A program made the position numbers and the translations under genes. From NCBI RefSeq assembly GCF_018449545.1, contig NZ_JAAVUR010000015.1, positions 1 to 64,000 of the forward strand: DNA of 64,000 nucleotides, written 5' to 3'. This document shows, piece by piece, positions 40,931-49,889 of the stretch (the first letter of the stretch is position 1; every line of letters begins with the position of its first letter). The notes under the pieces are model-generated. The model did no database searches and was not told the DNA's origin. It saw only the letters and a program-made list of their open reading frames with translations. This stretch comes from Granulicella sp. dw_53 (GTDB lineage: Bacteria > Acidobacteriota > Terriglobia > Terriglobales > Acidobacteriaceae).

Positions 40931-42298
40931 ATGGGGACAGTTGGAATTAACTTTGGTTCGGCTACCAGCGGGAACGGCTTCGACGTTGCCTCGACGGTGT
41001 CTGCAATCCTGTCGATTCAGCAGGGGATCGAGACGCCATGGAAGAATCAGTTGTCTGCCTTGCAGTCGCAGGACACGGTGTTGTCGGCGCTGGGTAAAGA
41101 TCTGGCGACGCTCACCACGAACCTGCAGGCCCTGACGGACTTTTCGGGTGCGTTGTCGCAGATGCAGGGCTCAAGCTCGGACACCAACATCCTGGGACTG
41201 AGTTCGGCGGACGCGACGGCGGTGGCGGGCAGTCACACGGTGGTGGTGTCCTCTCTTGCGTCGACGGCGTCGGAGGTCTCGGATGCGGTGAAAGATGCGA
41301 CCGATACGATCTCCGGAGGTATAACGATTACTCTGGCAGACGGAACGAGCCAGGAGATTACAACAGACGACTCGAGCAATACGCTGGCGAGCTTTGCGGC
41401 GGCGATTAATTCCAAGGATCTGGGTGTGACCGCACGGATTATCAGCGATACGTCCGGGTCGCGGCTTTCGTTGACCAGCAATACTGGCGGAAGTGCTGGC
41501 ACGTTTACGATTGATAGCACGCTGTCGGATACGAAGACGGGTGCGTCGCTCGGGTTTAATGTCGGCCAGGTGGGCGCGGATGCGAAGTTGAACGTCGATG
41601 GCATCGATATGACCAGCGCGAGCAATACGATCACCACGGCGATTCCGGGGGTCACGTTTCAAATTCTCTCGGCTAATAAAGATGAGCCGGTCCAGGTGGT
41701 GATCGCGAACGACACCGGTGCGATTGCGACGGCCTTCAGCAACTTTGTGAATGCGTATAACGCGGTGGTGGCCGACTTGAATGGCCAGGAGGGCAAGGAT
41801 GCCTCGGGCGCGGCTGAACCGCTCTCCGGAAGTTCGACGCTGGCGCTGATCCAAAACCAGATGGCGAGCGCCTTGCTCGGTGGAGGAGCGAGCGGAGCGA
41901 TTAGCAGCGTGACGCAGTTGGGGATCAGCGTGAACAAGGATGGGACGCTGACGTTGGATGCGAATGCTCTCAGCACCGCGTTGAACAGTCACTTCGCAGA
42001 CGTCACGGGATTCCTGCAGAATGCCGGCAGCTTCGGGCAGAATTTTGCTACGACGCTAAACTCGCTGGGCTCGTCTTCGACGCAAGGCGCGGTGGCTCTC
42101 GCGCAACAGCAGAACAGTGCACAAGAGGCGGCGTTGAATCAGAGCATCAGCGATCAGGAGGACCGTATCGCTGCCCAGAAGGTGACTCTAACGACGGAGC
42201 TGAATGAAGCGAATCAGATTCTGCAGTCGATTCCGCAGCAGTTGAACGAGATCAACCAAATTTATAGCGCTGTTACGGGCTTCAACCAGCAAAAGTAG
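40931..42298 (+). CDS. fliD: Flagellar filament-capping protein FliD
   Basis: FliD (HAP2) caps the growing filament and helps flagellin fold into it. The 455-residue protein starts MGTVGINFGSATSGNGFDVASTVSAILSIQQGIETPWKNQLSALQSQDTVLSALGKDLATL and ends with a coiled coil (QNSAQEAALNQSISDQEDRIAAQKVTLTTELNEANQILQSI). The central beta-rich region holds Flagellin_IN-like repeats (ITITLADGTSQEITTDDSSNTLASFAAAINS). GAGGAGAGG precedes the ATG. fliS follows 7 bases after the stop. Confidence 0.93.
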   Translation: MGTVGINFGSATSGNGFDVASTVSAILSIQQGIETPWKNQLSALQSQDTVLSALGKDLATLTTNLQALTDFSGALSQMQGSSSDTNILGLSSADATAVAGSHTVVVSSLASTASEVSDAVKDATDTISGGITITLADGTSQEITTDDSSNTLASFAAAINSKDLGVTARIISDTSGSRLSLTSNTGGSAGTFTIDSTLSDTKTGASLGFNVGQVGADAKLNVDGIDMTSASNTITTAIPGVTFQILSANKDEPVQVVIANDTGAIATAFSNFVNAYNAVVADLNGQEGKDASGAAEPLSGSSTLALIQNQMASALLGGGASGAISSVTQLGISVNKDGTLTLDANALSTALNSHFADVTGFLQNAGSFGQNFATTLNSLGSSSTQGAVALAQQQNSAQEAALNQSISDQEDRIAAQKVTLTTELNEANQILQSIPQQLNEINQIYSAVTGFNQQK

Positions 42299-42305
42299 GG
42301 GAGGC

Positions 42306-42779
42306 ATGATGAACGGCGGATACCAGGAGCAGGCTTTAGCGGGCGCGACGGGGGTGGAGTTGGTGGTGGCGCTCTACGATGCGGCGATTCGGTTTCTGTA
42401 CCGTGCGATGGCGTGCGCGGCGGAGGGCGACGTTCGTGGACGGCGCGTCGCGGTGAAGAAGGTGGTGGACATCCTGATGTATCTGCAGGCAAGGCTGCGA
42501 CCGGATGTGGGTGGGGCTCCGGCGTCGGCGTTGTCGGATTTTTATGCGGCGATGTTTACGTTGACGCTGGAGGCTTCGCACTCTGGGTCTGCTGAGCAGT
42601 TTCAGGAGGTGATTGCCAATGTCCTGAATGTTCGGGATGCGTGGGTGGTGGCGGCGCGGGACCCGGAGGTGGGTAAGATTCTGCCGCGAGAGTTGCGGAC
42701 GCGGGAGGAGAGGTTTGTGCCTGGGGGTGCGGTGTCTTTGAATGATTGTGAGGCGGTTGGTTCGCGGTGGTTGGCTTGA
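42306..42779 (+). CDS. fliS: Flagellin chaperone FliS
   Basis: FliS keeps flagellin unfolded in the cytoplasm until export. The 157-residue helical protein has the family motifs ELVVALYDAAIRFLYRA (residues about 19-35) and LYAAMFTLTLEAS-like segments. It is about 20-25 residues longer than E. coli FliS at its C terminus. GGGGAGG lies immediately before two adjacent ATG codons (42306, 42309), either of which may be used. It is in an operon with fliD. Confidence 0.88.
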   Translation: MMNGGYQEQALAGATGVELVVALYDAAIRFLYRAMACAAEGDVRGRRVAVKKVVDILMYLQARLRPDVGGAPASALSDFYAAMFTLTLEASHSGSAEQFQEVIANVLNVRDAWVVAARDPEVGKILPRELRTREERFVPGGAVSLNDCEAVGSRWLA

Positions 42780-42836
42780 TTTTTTGAGGCTGGTTGGAGG
42801 TTGGCAGAGGCTTCGGGGTGGGGGAGGGTTTTGGTT

Positions 42837-42993
42837 CCCACCCTTCGCGAGAGACAAAGGCGCGAAGGATGGGGCACCCGGGCTGTTTGGGTTGAGCGGA
42901 CAATGCGTAAAACAGGCAACAGCAAGTGCAACCGCGGGTCCTTCGACTGCGTAACTCGCGATGAAGCTGCGAGTTACTTCGCTCAGGATGACA
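42837..42993. repeat. Intergenic repeat cluster: CCCACCC-module and GTAACTCGC hairpin module
   Basis: 42837-42881 is a left module (CCCACCCTTCGCGAGAGAC ... GCGAAGGATGGGGCACCCGG). 42905-42993 holds a second unit (GCGTAAAACAGGCAAC ... GGGTCCTTCGACTGC) including the stem GTAACTCGC/GCGAGTTAC at 42951-42977. The same second unit recurs at 63808-63940. The 276 bases between fliS and the ABC gene contain no gene. Confidence 0.8.
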
Positions 42994-43055
42994 AATTTGG
43001 GTGGGTGGTTGTAAGTCTTCTGTTGTAAGTCGTTGTAAGTGGATTTGAAGAATTG

Positions 43056-44900
43056 CTAGGTGGCTACGGCTATCTCTTCTTCGAGGCGCTGCTTCTCGTA
43101 GAGGCTGGTGTAGTAGCCGTTGAGGAGGAGGAGCTCGTCGTGGGTGCCTCGTTCTACGATGCGTCCGGCCACGAGGACGGCGATCTGGTCGGCGTTGCGG
43201 GCGGTGGAGATGCGGTGGGAGATAAAGATGGTGGTGCGGTCCTGCATGACGCGGCGTAGGCCGTTGAGGATCTGTTCTTCGGTGTAGGTGTCTACACTGG
43301 CGAGCGCGTCGTCGAGGATGAGGATGCGGGGGTTGCGGATGACGGCGCGGGCGATGGCGGTGCGCTGTTTCTGGCCGCCGGAGAGGGTGATGCCGCGCTC
43401 GCCGACCATGGTCTTGAAGCCGAGGGGGAACTCGAGGATCTCGGTGGCGATGTGGGCGATGGTGGCGGCGTCTTCGACCTCGGCGTCGGTGGCTTGGGGG
43501 GTGCCGAAGGCGATGTTTTGGCGGATGGTCTCGGAGAAGAGGAAGGTCTCCTGGGGGACGAAGCCGATGTTACTGCGGAGGGTGTTGAGGGAGAGGCTGC
43601 GGATGGGTTGGCCGTCGATGAGGACGGTTCCGGGGGCGGCGTCGAGCATGCGCGGAATGAGGTTGACGAGGGTCGACTTGCCGGAGCCGGTTGGCCCGAC
43701 GATGGCGAGCGAGGAGCCGGCGGGGATGTGGAGATTGATGTCGTGCAGGACGGGTGGGGCGTCGGCGTAGGCGAAGGTGAGGTCTTTGAAGGTGATCTCG
43801 CCGGAGAAGGAGGGGTTAGAGATTAGGGGGTAGGGGTTAGCGGGCTGTGGCTTTGGGGAGGGTTTTGTGGGGCCATTGCCGGAATACAGAGGTCCTTCAC
43901 TGCGTTCAGGATGACGGCTTAGAGCTTCTGGGGTGTCGGCTATGGCGGGCTCTTGTTTGAGTAGCTCGTCGATGCGGACTACGGAGGCGGTGCCGCGCTG
44001 GAAGAGGTTGACGACCCAGCCGATGGCGATCATGGGCCAGGTGAGGCGGACCATGTAGATGCTGAAGGCGGTGAAGTCGCCGACGGAGATGTGGTGGTGG
44101 ATGACCTCGTGGCCGCCGACGAGGAGGGTGATCATGAGGGAGAGGCCGAGGACGAACTCGAGGGTGGGCCAGAGCATGGCCATGAGGCGGACGAGGTGGA
44201 GGGAGCGGCGGATGTATTCGAGGTTGGCGGTCTCGAAGAAGGCGATCTCGGCGTCCTCCTGGGCGAAGGCGCGGATGAGGCGGGCTCCGGAGAAGTTCTC
44301 CTGTGCTTTGGCGGAGATGTCGGAGAACATGGCCTGGATGCGCTCGAAGCGGTTGTGGATGCGGGCTCCGAAGTACTGGACGAGGACCGAGGCGATGGGG
44401 AGCGGGCCGAAGGCGCAAAGGGTGAGCCAGGGGCTGATGCGGATCATGAAGGGCAGCGCGGAGAGGGTGAAGACGATGGTGTTGGCGCTGTACATGATGG
44501 CGGGGCCGAGGAGCTGGCGGACGGCGGCGAGGTCGTTGGTGGTGCGGGCCATGATGTCGCCGGTGCGGTGGGTGTGGTAGAAGGCGGGGGGCTGGCGCTC
44601 GAGGTTGGCGAAGAGGTCGTTGCGGAGGTCGAACTCGATCTCGCGGGAGGCGCCGATGATGACCTGACGAGTGATGTAGAGGAAGATCGCCGAGAGGGTC
44701 GCGATGAGGAGGATGCGGAGGGAGTGGAAGACGATCTTCTGCTCGGTGACTCCGTGGCGCATGTCGTCGATGGCGTGGCCGACCACCTGGGGAAGTAGGA
44801 CGGCGATGACGTTGTAGAAGATGACGGAGACGCCGCCCCAAGCGAGGTTCTTTCTATATCGCTTGAGATAGGGTTTTAAGGGTCGGAGTCGATCTAGCAT
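43056..44900 (-). CDS. ABC transporter half-exporter (permease plus ATPase)
   Basis: The 614-residue protein has an N-terminal six-helix exporter domain (about 20-310) and a C-terminal ATPase: Walker A GPTGSGKST (about 404), signature LSGGQKQRTAIARA, Walker B ILILDD (about 528) followed by ALASVD. The residue after the Walker B aspartate is Asp, not the catalytic Glu, as in the degenerate site of heterodimeric exporters (TM287/YheI-like). A partner half is not in the window. Between the two domains (residues about 328-341) the protein carries SRHPERSEGP, encoded by an intergenic repeat. The substrate is unknown (drug, lipid or peptide). Confidence 0.88.
   Translation of the reverse strand: MLDRLRPLKPYLKRYRKNLAWGGVSVIFYNVIAVLLPQVVGHAIDDMRHGVTEQKIVFHSLRILLIATLSAIFLYITRQVIIGASREIEFDLRNDLFANLERQPPAFYHTHRTGDIMARTTNDLAAVRQLLGPAIMYSANTIVFTLSALPFMIRISPWLTLCAFGPLPIASVLVQYFGARIHNRFERIQAMFSDISAKAQENFSGARLIRAFAQEDAEIAFFETANLEYIRRSLHLVRLMAMLWPTLEFVLGLSLMITLLVGGHEVIHHHISVGDFTAFSIYMVRLTWPMIAIGWVVNLFQRGTASVVRIDELLKQEPAIADTPEALSRHPERSEGPLYSGNGPTKPSPKPQPANPYPLISNPSFSGEITFKDLTFAYADAPPVLHDINLHIPAGSSLAIVGPTGSGKSTLVNLIPRMLDAAPGTVLIDGQPIRSLSLNTLRSNIGFVPQETFLFSETIRQNIAFGTPQATDAEVEDAATIAHIATEILEFPLGFKTMVGERGITLSGGQKQRTAIARAVIRNPRILILDDALASVDTYTEEQILNGLRRVMQDRTTIFISHRISTARNADQIAVLVAGRIVERGTHDELLLLNGYYTSLYEKQRLEEEIAVAT
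43883..43918. repeat. Repeat inside the ABC transporter gene (HPERSEGP element)
   Basis: AATACAGAGGTCCTTCACT and GCGTTCAGGATGACGGC match 63774-63809 nearly base for base, the only differences being one base in the middle and one inserted base. On the minus strand it is in frame and translates to SRHPERSEGPLYS. Confidence 0.9.
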
Positions 44901-45027
44901 TTTGATAGAGATTGGCCTTGGAGATTAGAGTCGCGCGGGGGTGGTTTGGGTGCGAATTCAGTATAGCGGGGTGGTGGGTGGGGCCCATTCAGGATGGGCA
45001 CTTGGCGGTTGGGGATGGGGAAGGAAG

Positions 45028-45094
45028 GCGGTCGTGCTTACGCACGATACCCCACCCTATTTGCGATGAGACTGCAAAAGGATGGGGCACCCGG
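45028..45094. repeat. Right-module repeat (CACGATACCCCACCC family), copy 1
   Basis: GCGGTCGTGCTTACGCACGAT, CCCCACCCTATTTGCGATGA and GACTGCAAAAGGATGGGGCA define the module. Copies lie at 46082, 49811 and 62812. The ends are complementary (CCCCACCC/GGGTGGGG in most copies). It lies downstream of both flanking genes. Confidence 0.85.
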
Positions 45095-45113
45095 GGCTTG
45101 CGGTTTCTGGAGG

Positions 45114-45848
45114 TTAGAGGCCCTGGGGTTTTGCTGGGGCGGTGGAGTCGGCGGGTTTGGCGGGGTCTACCGTTGGCTTGGTGGGATCGGTGGGGGGCTT
45201 GGCTGTCTCCGAGGCGGGCTTGGCCGGGTCGGTTGGCGGCTTCGTGGAGTCGGCTGGTTTGGTGGGCTCTGCCGGCTTGGTTGGGGGTGCGGGTGGGGTG
45301 TCGGACATGCTGATGAGTTCGATGTCGAAGATGAGGTCGGCCTTGGCGGGGATGACGGGCGGCCGGCCGGCCTCTCCGTAGGCTAGCTGGTAGGGGATGA
45401 AGAGGCGGCGCTTGCCTCCGACGTGCATGTCCTGGAAGCCGGTGTCCCAGCCGGGGATGACCTGATGGGCTCCGTAGGGGAAGGTGATGGGGGTGCCGCG
45501 GTCTACGGAGGAGTCGAATTTGGTGCCGTCGGTGGTCCAGCCGGTGTAGTGGACTGTGTAGAACTTGCGGGGTTCGGCGAGGGGGCCGGTGCCGATGACG
45601 GTGTCGACGTAGCGAAGGGTGTAGAGGGGCTTGGGGGTGCCGGTGATCTTGGGGACGTTGGGGGGCGCGTCTTTGGGGTCGGCCACGGGGGTGGCGGTGG
45701 TTGCGGGCTTCTTGGTGGCGGTGGCCGTGGTGTGGTGGGTCGTGGTGGTGGTTGTGGCGGGCTTTTTGGGGGTGACGGGAGTGGTTTGAGCGGAGGCCGC
45801 AGCGGTAAGGGCGGCGAGGAGGACGAGCGCAGAGCGGTTCGAGGTCAT
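45114..45848 (-). CDS. Exported FKBP-type peptidyl-prolyl isomerase with low-complexity tails
   Basis: The 244-residue protein has a signal peptide (ALVLLAALTAAASAQ), a Thr/Pro/Lys-rich linker to about residue 70, an FKBP domain (VHYTGWTTDGTKFDSSVDRG, VIPGWDTGFQDMHVGGKRRLFIPYQLAYGEAG, LIFDIELI) and a C-terminal tail of repeated T/D-P-x-K-P units. The aromatic pocket residues and GW-F segments are conserved, so isomerase activity is expected, probably in the periplasm. The tail may attach to the cell wall or outer envelope; that is inference. Confidence 0.9.
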   Translation of the reverse strand: MTSNRSALVLLAALTAAASAQTTPVTPKKPATTTTTTHHTTATATKKPATTATPVADPKDAPPNVPKITGTPKPLYTLRYVDTVIGTGPLAEPRKFYTVHYTGWTTDGTKFDSSVDRGTPITFPYGAHQVIPGWDTGFQDMHVGGKRRLFIPYQLAYGEAGRPPVIPAKADLIFDIELISMSDTPPAPPTKPAEPTKPADSTKPPTDPAKPASETAKPPTDPTKPTVDPAKPADSTAPAKPQGL

Positions 45849-46013
45849 TGTGAGATTAGTTTAGGACGGATTTGGGTAGGGAGGGTGGGGTGTGGGTGTT
45901 TGTGTTGGATTTTTATTGGATTACCTGTGTGGTTTTTTCCGGGACCTTTGAATGGGTCTCCCTTCGGACTTCGTGAGTGGTGTGGCTGGGAGTCAGTCGG
46001 GCTTTTGTTCGAT

Positions 46014-46148
46014 CCCACCCTTCGCGAGAGACAGAGGCGCGAAGGATGGGGCACCCGGGCTATGGTTCCCGGGAGAGGAGTGCGGTCGCGCTTCGCACGA
46101 TACCCCACCCTATTTGCGATGAGACTGCAAAAAGGGTGGGGCACCCGG
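46014..46148. repeat. Left plus right CCCACCC modules side by side
   Basis: Left module at 46014-46058 and right module at 46082-46148 with a 23-base spacer. The 313-base gap between the FKBP and lptFG genes contains this composite element and nothing else recognisable. Confidence 0.88.
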
Positions 46149-46161
46149 ATTGTGCTGGGGT

Positions 46162-48639
46162 TTAGGTTGGGGTGCGGAGGAGGAGGTAGGCTCCGGTGAA
46201 GCCGAAGAGGAGGTCGGGGGACCAGGCGGCTAGGAAGGCGGGGAGGGTGTTGACGTTGCCCATGGCTCCGAAGAGTCCGTCGACTACCCAGTAGGCGATG
46301 GCGAGGCCGATGGCGGTGGCGATGCCGGCGAGGCCGCCGCGTTTGCCCATGGAGAGGGCGAAGGGGACGGCGAGCATCGCCATGACCAAGGTGATGAGGG
46401 GGTAGGCGATTTTGCGGTTGAGCTGGACGGCGAGGCGTTTGGTGTCGAAGCCGGATTGCTTGAGGTCGGAGATGTACCGAGAGAGCTCGCCGTAGGACAT
46501 CTGCTGGGACTGGAGGTCCTCTTTTTTGAAGTAGGTGGGTTGTTCGTGGATCTCGGGGAAGGTGGAGATGCTGAAGGGCTGGTAGGAGGAGATGGACTCG
46601 CCGCTGAAGGTGCGCTGCCATCCGTTTTCGAAGACCCAGCGGGAGACGTGCTCGTCCCAGTGGGCGGAGGTGGCGAAGATGCGGCGGGTGAGGACAAAGG
46701 AGGCGGGGTCGAACTCGAAGACGGTGAGGTTGGCGAAGACGTTTTTATCGGGATCGAAGAACTGGTAGTAGAAGATGCGGGTGGGGTTGGAGGCGGATGA
46801 GGAGCTGGGCGGCGTGCCGGGGAAGGCGGAGGCGGTTTCGGTGGGGAAGGATTGGCCGGAGATCCACTTGCGGTCGGGGCGAAGGAAGGTCTGGGCGGGC
46901 TTGCCCTTGATGATGGAGCGGAGGGCTTCCTGGCGGCGGTTGGCGGCGGGGAGGTAGAAGTCGTCGAAGGCGAAGAGGGCGGCGGAGATGAGCAGCGCCA
47001 TGACCAGGACAGGCGCGACGACGCGGTAGAGGCTGATGCCAGTGGCCTTCATAGCGGTGAGCTCGGAGGAGCGGTTAAGCGCGCCGAAGGTGACGAGGAC
47101 GGCTACCAGAGAGCAGAGCGGGGTGACGTTGTAGAGGATGTAGGGGATGAGGTTGATGAGGTAGTCGCCGACTGTGACGAGCGGGGTGCGGTTGCGGATG
47201 ATGTCGCCGATGAGCTCGAAGAAGGTGAAGATGATGAAGAGGGTGGAGAAGGAGGCGAGGATGAGGGCGAAGCTGGTCATGTACTCGCGCATGACGTAGT
47301 CGTCGAGGATGAGGGGGAAGCGGGTGCCGAGGACTCCGCGCAGGCGGCGGAGGATGGTTGCGATGTTGGTGGAGGGAAGTGCGGTCTCGGTGTCTTTGTT
47401 GCGGGCGGTGAGGCTGGCGATCTGTTTGCTGATCCACTGGCCGATGACGGCGAAGAGGCCGAGGGCAATTCCTCCACGGGACATCTGGTAGAGGAGGAGG
47501 GCTCCGGCGGCGGTGAAGATGAGGTTCGCGCCCCAGACCCCCAGGAAGGGACTGAGTTTGCCGGTCTTGGCGAAGGCGACTCCGACGGAGGAGAGGAAGT
47601 AGTAGACGAAGACGAGCAGGATGGTGAGGACGAAGCCGGTGGATTTGCCGCCGCGTTTGGAGGAGAGCCCGAGAGGGACGCCAACGAGCATTAGAACGAG
47701 GCAGGCGAAGGGATAGGAGAAGCGCTTGTTGAACTCGATGCGATAGACGCGGGAGTTGCGGGCGTTGGGATCGGAGCTGGTGTCGGGGAGACGGCCATTA
47801 CGGATGAGCTCGGCGAGCGGCATAGCGAGGATGGGGGTGTCGACGCGGCCGAGGTGGGCGTCCTCCTGAGCTCCGGTCTGAATGGGGAGGTCGTTGGTGG
47901 TGAAGGTGGAGATGTTGTATTGGTTGGGGTCGGTGGTGGAGGTGGTGTGCTGGCCGCCGTTGAGGAGGTGGAGGCGGATGGTGGGGACGGTCTGTTGGGG
48001 GGATTGGGGGTTGGCCACGGAGGCGTCAGTAAGCTGGGTTCCGTTGACGACGACGGCCTGGTCGGCGGTGGTGATGTTGGGATTGCCGCGGTCGGAGATG
48101 TCGGCGAGGAAGACGTGGTGCCAGAGCGCGGCTCCGGCTGCGGGGCGGACGTCCTGGATGTAGAGGACGTAGTTCTTGAAGTCTTCGTAGAAGACGCGAG
48201 GCTGGATCTCGAAGGAGGCTTGTGAGGACTTGAGGGAGTCTTCCAAGGTGAGGAGAGAGGCGGCGGCGTAGGGGGCCAGAAAGAGGGAGTTCAGAAGGCC
48301 GAGGCCGAGGGCAGCGGCGGAGACGAGGGAGACGATGCGGACGAAGTCGAGGGCTCCCATGCCGGAGGCGCGCATGGCGGTGATCTCGGAGTCGGCGGCG
48401 AGGCGGGAGAGGCCGAGCAGGATGCCGACGAGCACGGCCATTGGGATCGTCAGGACGAGAGCGTTGGGGAGGGTGAAGAGGAAGATGCGGGCGACGTCCC
48501 CGAGCGAGGCGGAGTCGCGAACGACGAACTCGAGGATGCGGCCGAGGTCCTTCATGAAGAGCACGAAGGTGAAGAGAGCCCCGCCGAGGAAGGCGTGGGA
48601 GGTGACTTCGCGAAGGATGTACCTGGTGATGATGCGCAT
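46162..48639 (-). CDS. LptF-LptG fusion, LPS export permease
   Basis: The 825-residue protein joins two LptF/LptG-family permeases that are separate genes in E. coli. The N-terminal half (about 1-400) starts MRIITRYILREVTSHAFLGGALFTFVLFMKDL and carries SEITAMRASGMGALDF; after a linker of about 60 residues the second half (about 455-825) starts LDDYVMREYMTSFALI and carries SSELTAMKATGISLYRV. Each half has six hydrophobic helices around a beta-jellyroll-like periplasmic part. With LptB2C it should lift LPS from the inner membrane. The start at 48639 is chosen by homology; the open frame extends to 48783. Confidence 0.9.
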   Translation of the reverse strand: MRIITRYILREVTSHAFLGGALFTFVLFMKDLGRILEFVVRDSASLGDVARIFLFTLPNALVLTIPMAVLVGILLGLSRLAADSEITAMRASGMGALDFVRIVSLVSAAALGLGLLNSLFLAPYAAASLLTLEDSLKSSQASFEIQPRVFYEDFKNYVLYIQDVRPAAGAALWHHVFLADISDRGNPNITTADQAVVVNGTQLTDASVANPQSPQQTVPTIRLHLLNGGQHTTSTTDPNQYNISTFTTNDLPIQTGAQEDAHLGRVDTPILAMPLAELIRNGRLPDTSSDPNARNSRVYRIEFNKRFSYPFACLVLMLVGVPLGLSSKRGGKSTGFVLTILLVFVYYFLSSVGVAFAKTGKLSPFLGVWGANLIFTAAGALLLYQMSRGGIALGLFAVIGQWISKQIASLTARNKDTETALPSTNIATILRRLRGVLGTRFPLILDDYVMREYMTSFALILASFSTLFIIFTFFELIGDIIRNRTPLVTVGDYLINLIPYILYNVTPLCSLVAVLVTFGALNRSSELTAMKATGISLYRVVAPVLVMALLISAALFAFDDFYLPAANRRQEALRSIIKGKPAQTFLRPDRKWISGQSFPTETASAFPGTPPSSSSASNPTRIFYYQFFDPDKNVFANLTVFEFDPASFVLTRRIFATSAHWDEHVSRWVFENGWQRTFSGESISSYQPFSISTFPEIHEQPTYFKKEDLQSQQMSYGELSRYISDLKQSGFDTKRLAVQLNRKIAYPLITLVMAMLAVPFALSMGKRGGLAGIATAIGLAIAYWVVDGLFGAMGNVNTLPAFLAAWSPDLLFGFTGAYLLLRTPT

Positions 48640-48766
48640 GGTGGAGATGCTTGGACTGGGGTTAAGTGTATCGTGCCGGGAGGGTTTTGATGGGATGGAG
48701 CAGCCGAGGTTCACAGCGTGAGAGGATGCTGGTAACTCTATTGGGTTGAGGTGCGTCCCATTGCCT

Positions 48767-49348
48767 ATGGAATTGCGATTCAAATTATTTCGTGCTGTGC
48801 TACTGGTTGGGGGAGTGCTGCTGGGGCCATTGGGTCTACATGCGCAGGAGAAGCTGGTGGTGGATCCCGTGAAGAGCGAGGTTCACTTCACGCTGCAGGA
48901 TGTGCTGCATATAGTTCATGGGACGTTTCATGTGCGGCAGGGTGAGGTGACTTTCAATTCGGCTACTGGGGAGGCTGGGGGAAGTATCGTGGTGGATGCT
49001 TTGAGCGGGGAGAGCGGCAGCTCATCGCGGGACAATCGCATGAAGAAGGACGTCTTGAAGGCGCAGAGCTTTGCGACGGTGAGCTTTGCGCCGACGAAGT
49101 TTACGGGGAAGTTCCGTGAGATGGGAGACTCAACGCTCCAGGTGCATGGCGTGTTCACGCTGCTGGGGACGCCGCATGAGATCGATGTGCCGATCGAGGT
49201 GCAGGTGAGTGGCAATCAACTTCACGCGACGGGAGCTTTTTCTGTGCCGTATGTGAAGTGGGGGTTGAAGGACCCGAGCACGTTGATGCTGCGCGTGAAC
49301 AAAGAGGTGCAGATCGACCTGTTGTTGGTGGGGACGGTTCAGCACTGA
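48767..49348 (+). CDS. YceI family periplasmic protein
   Basis: The 193-residue product has a signal peptide (FRAVLLVGGVLLGPLGLHAQ) and a YceI lipocalin-like domain: VDPVKSEVHFTLQDVLHIVHGTF, SGSSSRDNRMKKDVLKAQSFATVSF, VHGVFTLLGTPHEIDVPIEV. YceI proteins bind isoprenoid-like lipids in the periplasm. The ATG 48767 is the simplest start; TTG 48761 would fit the GAGGTG ribosome binding site better. Confidence 0.88.
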   Translation: MELRFKLFRAVLLVGGVLLGPLGLHAQEKLVVDPVKSEVHFTLQDVLHIVHGTFHVRQGEVTFNSATGEAGGSIVVDALSGESGSSSRDNRMKKDVLKAQSFATVSFAPTKFTGKFREMGDSTLQVHGVFTLLGTPHEIDVPIEVQVSGNQLHATGAFSVPYVKWGLKDPSTLMLRVNKEVQIDLLLVGTVQH

Positions 49349-49350
49349 GG

Positions 49351-49563
49351 CTAGGGTAGAGGCTTGGAGGAGAGGTGCTGCTCGGTGGGGTCGCTCTCTG
49401 AGAAGTAACAACGCATCAGGCCGCAGCCTACGGCTATGCCGACGCCGGCGATGAGGAAGATCATCGCGGCGGAGGTTTTGCCTGAGATGTAGGGGATGAG
49501 GAAGACGAAGATTCCCGCGTACATGAGGATGGTGAAGATGTATCGGAGGGTGCATTTCGACAT
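49351..49563 (-). CDS. Small two-helix membrane protein of unknown function
   Basis: The 70-residue protein has two hydrophobic segments (IFTILMYAGIFVFLIPYIS and SAAMIFLIAGVGIAVGCGLM) and a polar C terminus. A near-perfect ribosome binding site, AGAAGGAGG, lies 7 bases before the ATG, which is the main support. It is convergent with the YceI gene, only 2 bases apart. Confidence 0.7.
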   Translation of the reverse strand: MSKCTLRYIFTILMYAGIFVFLIPYISGKTSAAMIFLIAGVGIAVGCGLMRCYFSESDPTEQHLSSKPLP

Positions 49564-49684
49564 GACGTGCCTCCTTCTGGAAGAAGAAAGACTGTTTAGT
49601 GCCTGGGCCGAATTGCGGTCAATATACTCCTGCGATGGTGTTTTGGGCTAGGTATTGGTGATTGTAGGTTCGGGTTTTCGTGTT

Positions 49685-49877
49685 CCCACCCTTCGCTAGA
49701 GGCAAAGGCGCGAAGGATGGGGCACCCGGGCGGTTGGGGTTGGATGAAGAAAAAACAGGTTGGTTTTGTCTGAGGTCCCCTCCCGGGCGGTTGGAGGCTA
49801 GGGAGGGAAGGCGGTCGTGCTTTGCACGATACCCCACCCTATTTGCGATGAGACTGCAAAAAGGGTGGGGCACCCGG
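49685..49877. repeat. Left and right CCCACCC modules, 49564-49889 intergenic region
   Basis: Left module at 49685-49729 and right module at 49811-49877, separated by 81 bases. The 326-base gap between the small membrane protein and the response regulator contains no gene. Confidence 0.87.
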
Positions 49878-49889
49878 ATTTGTGGCAGG

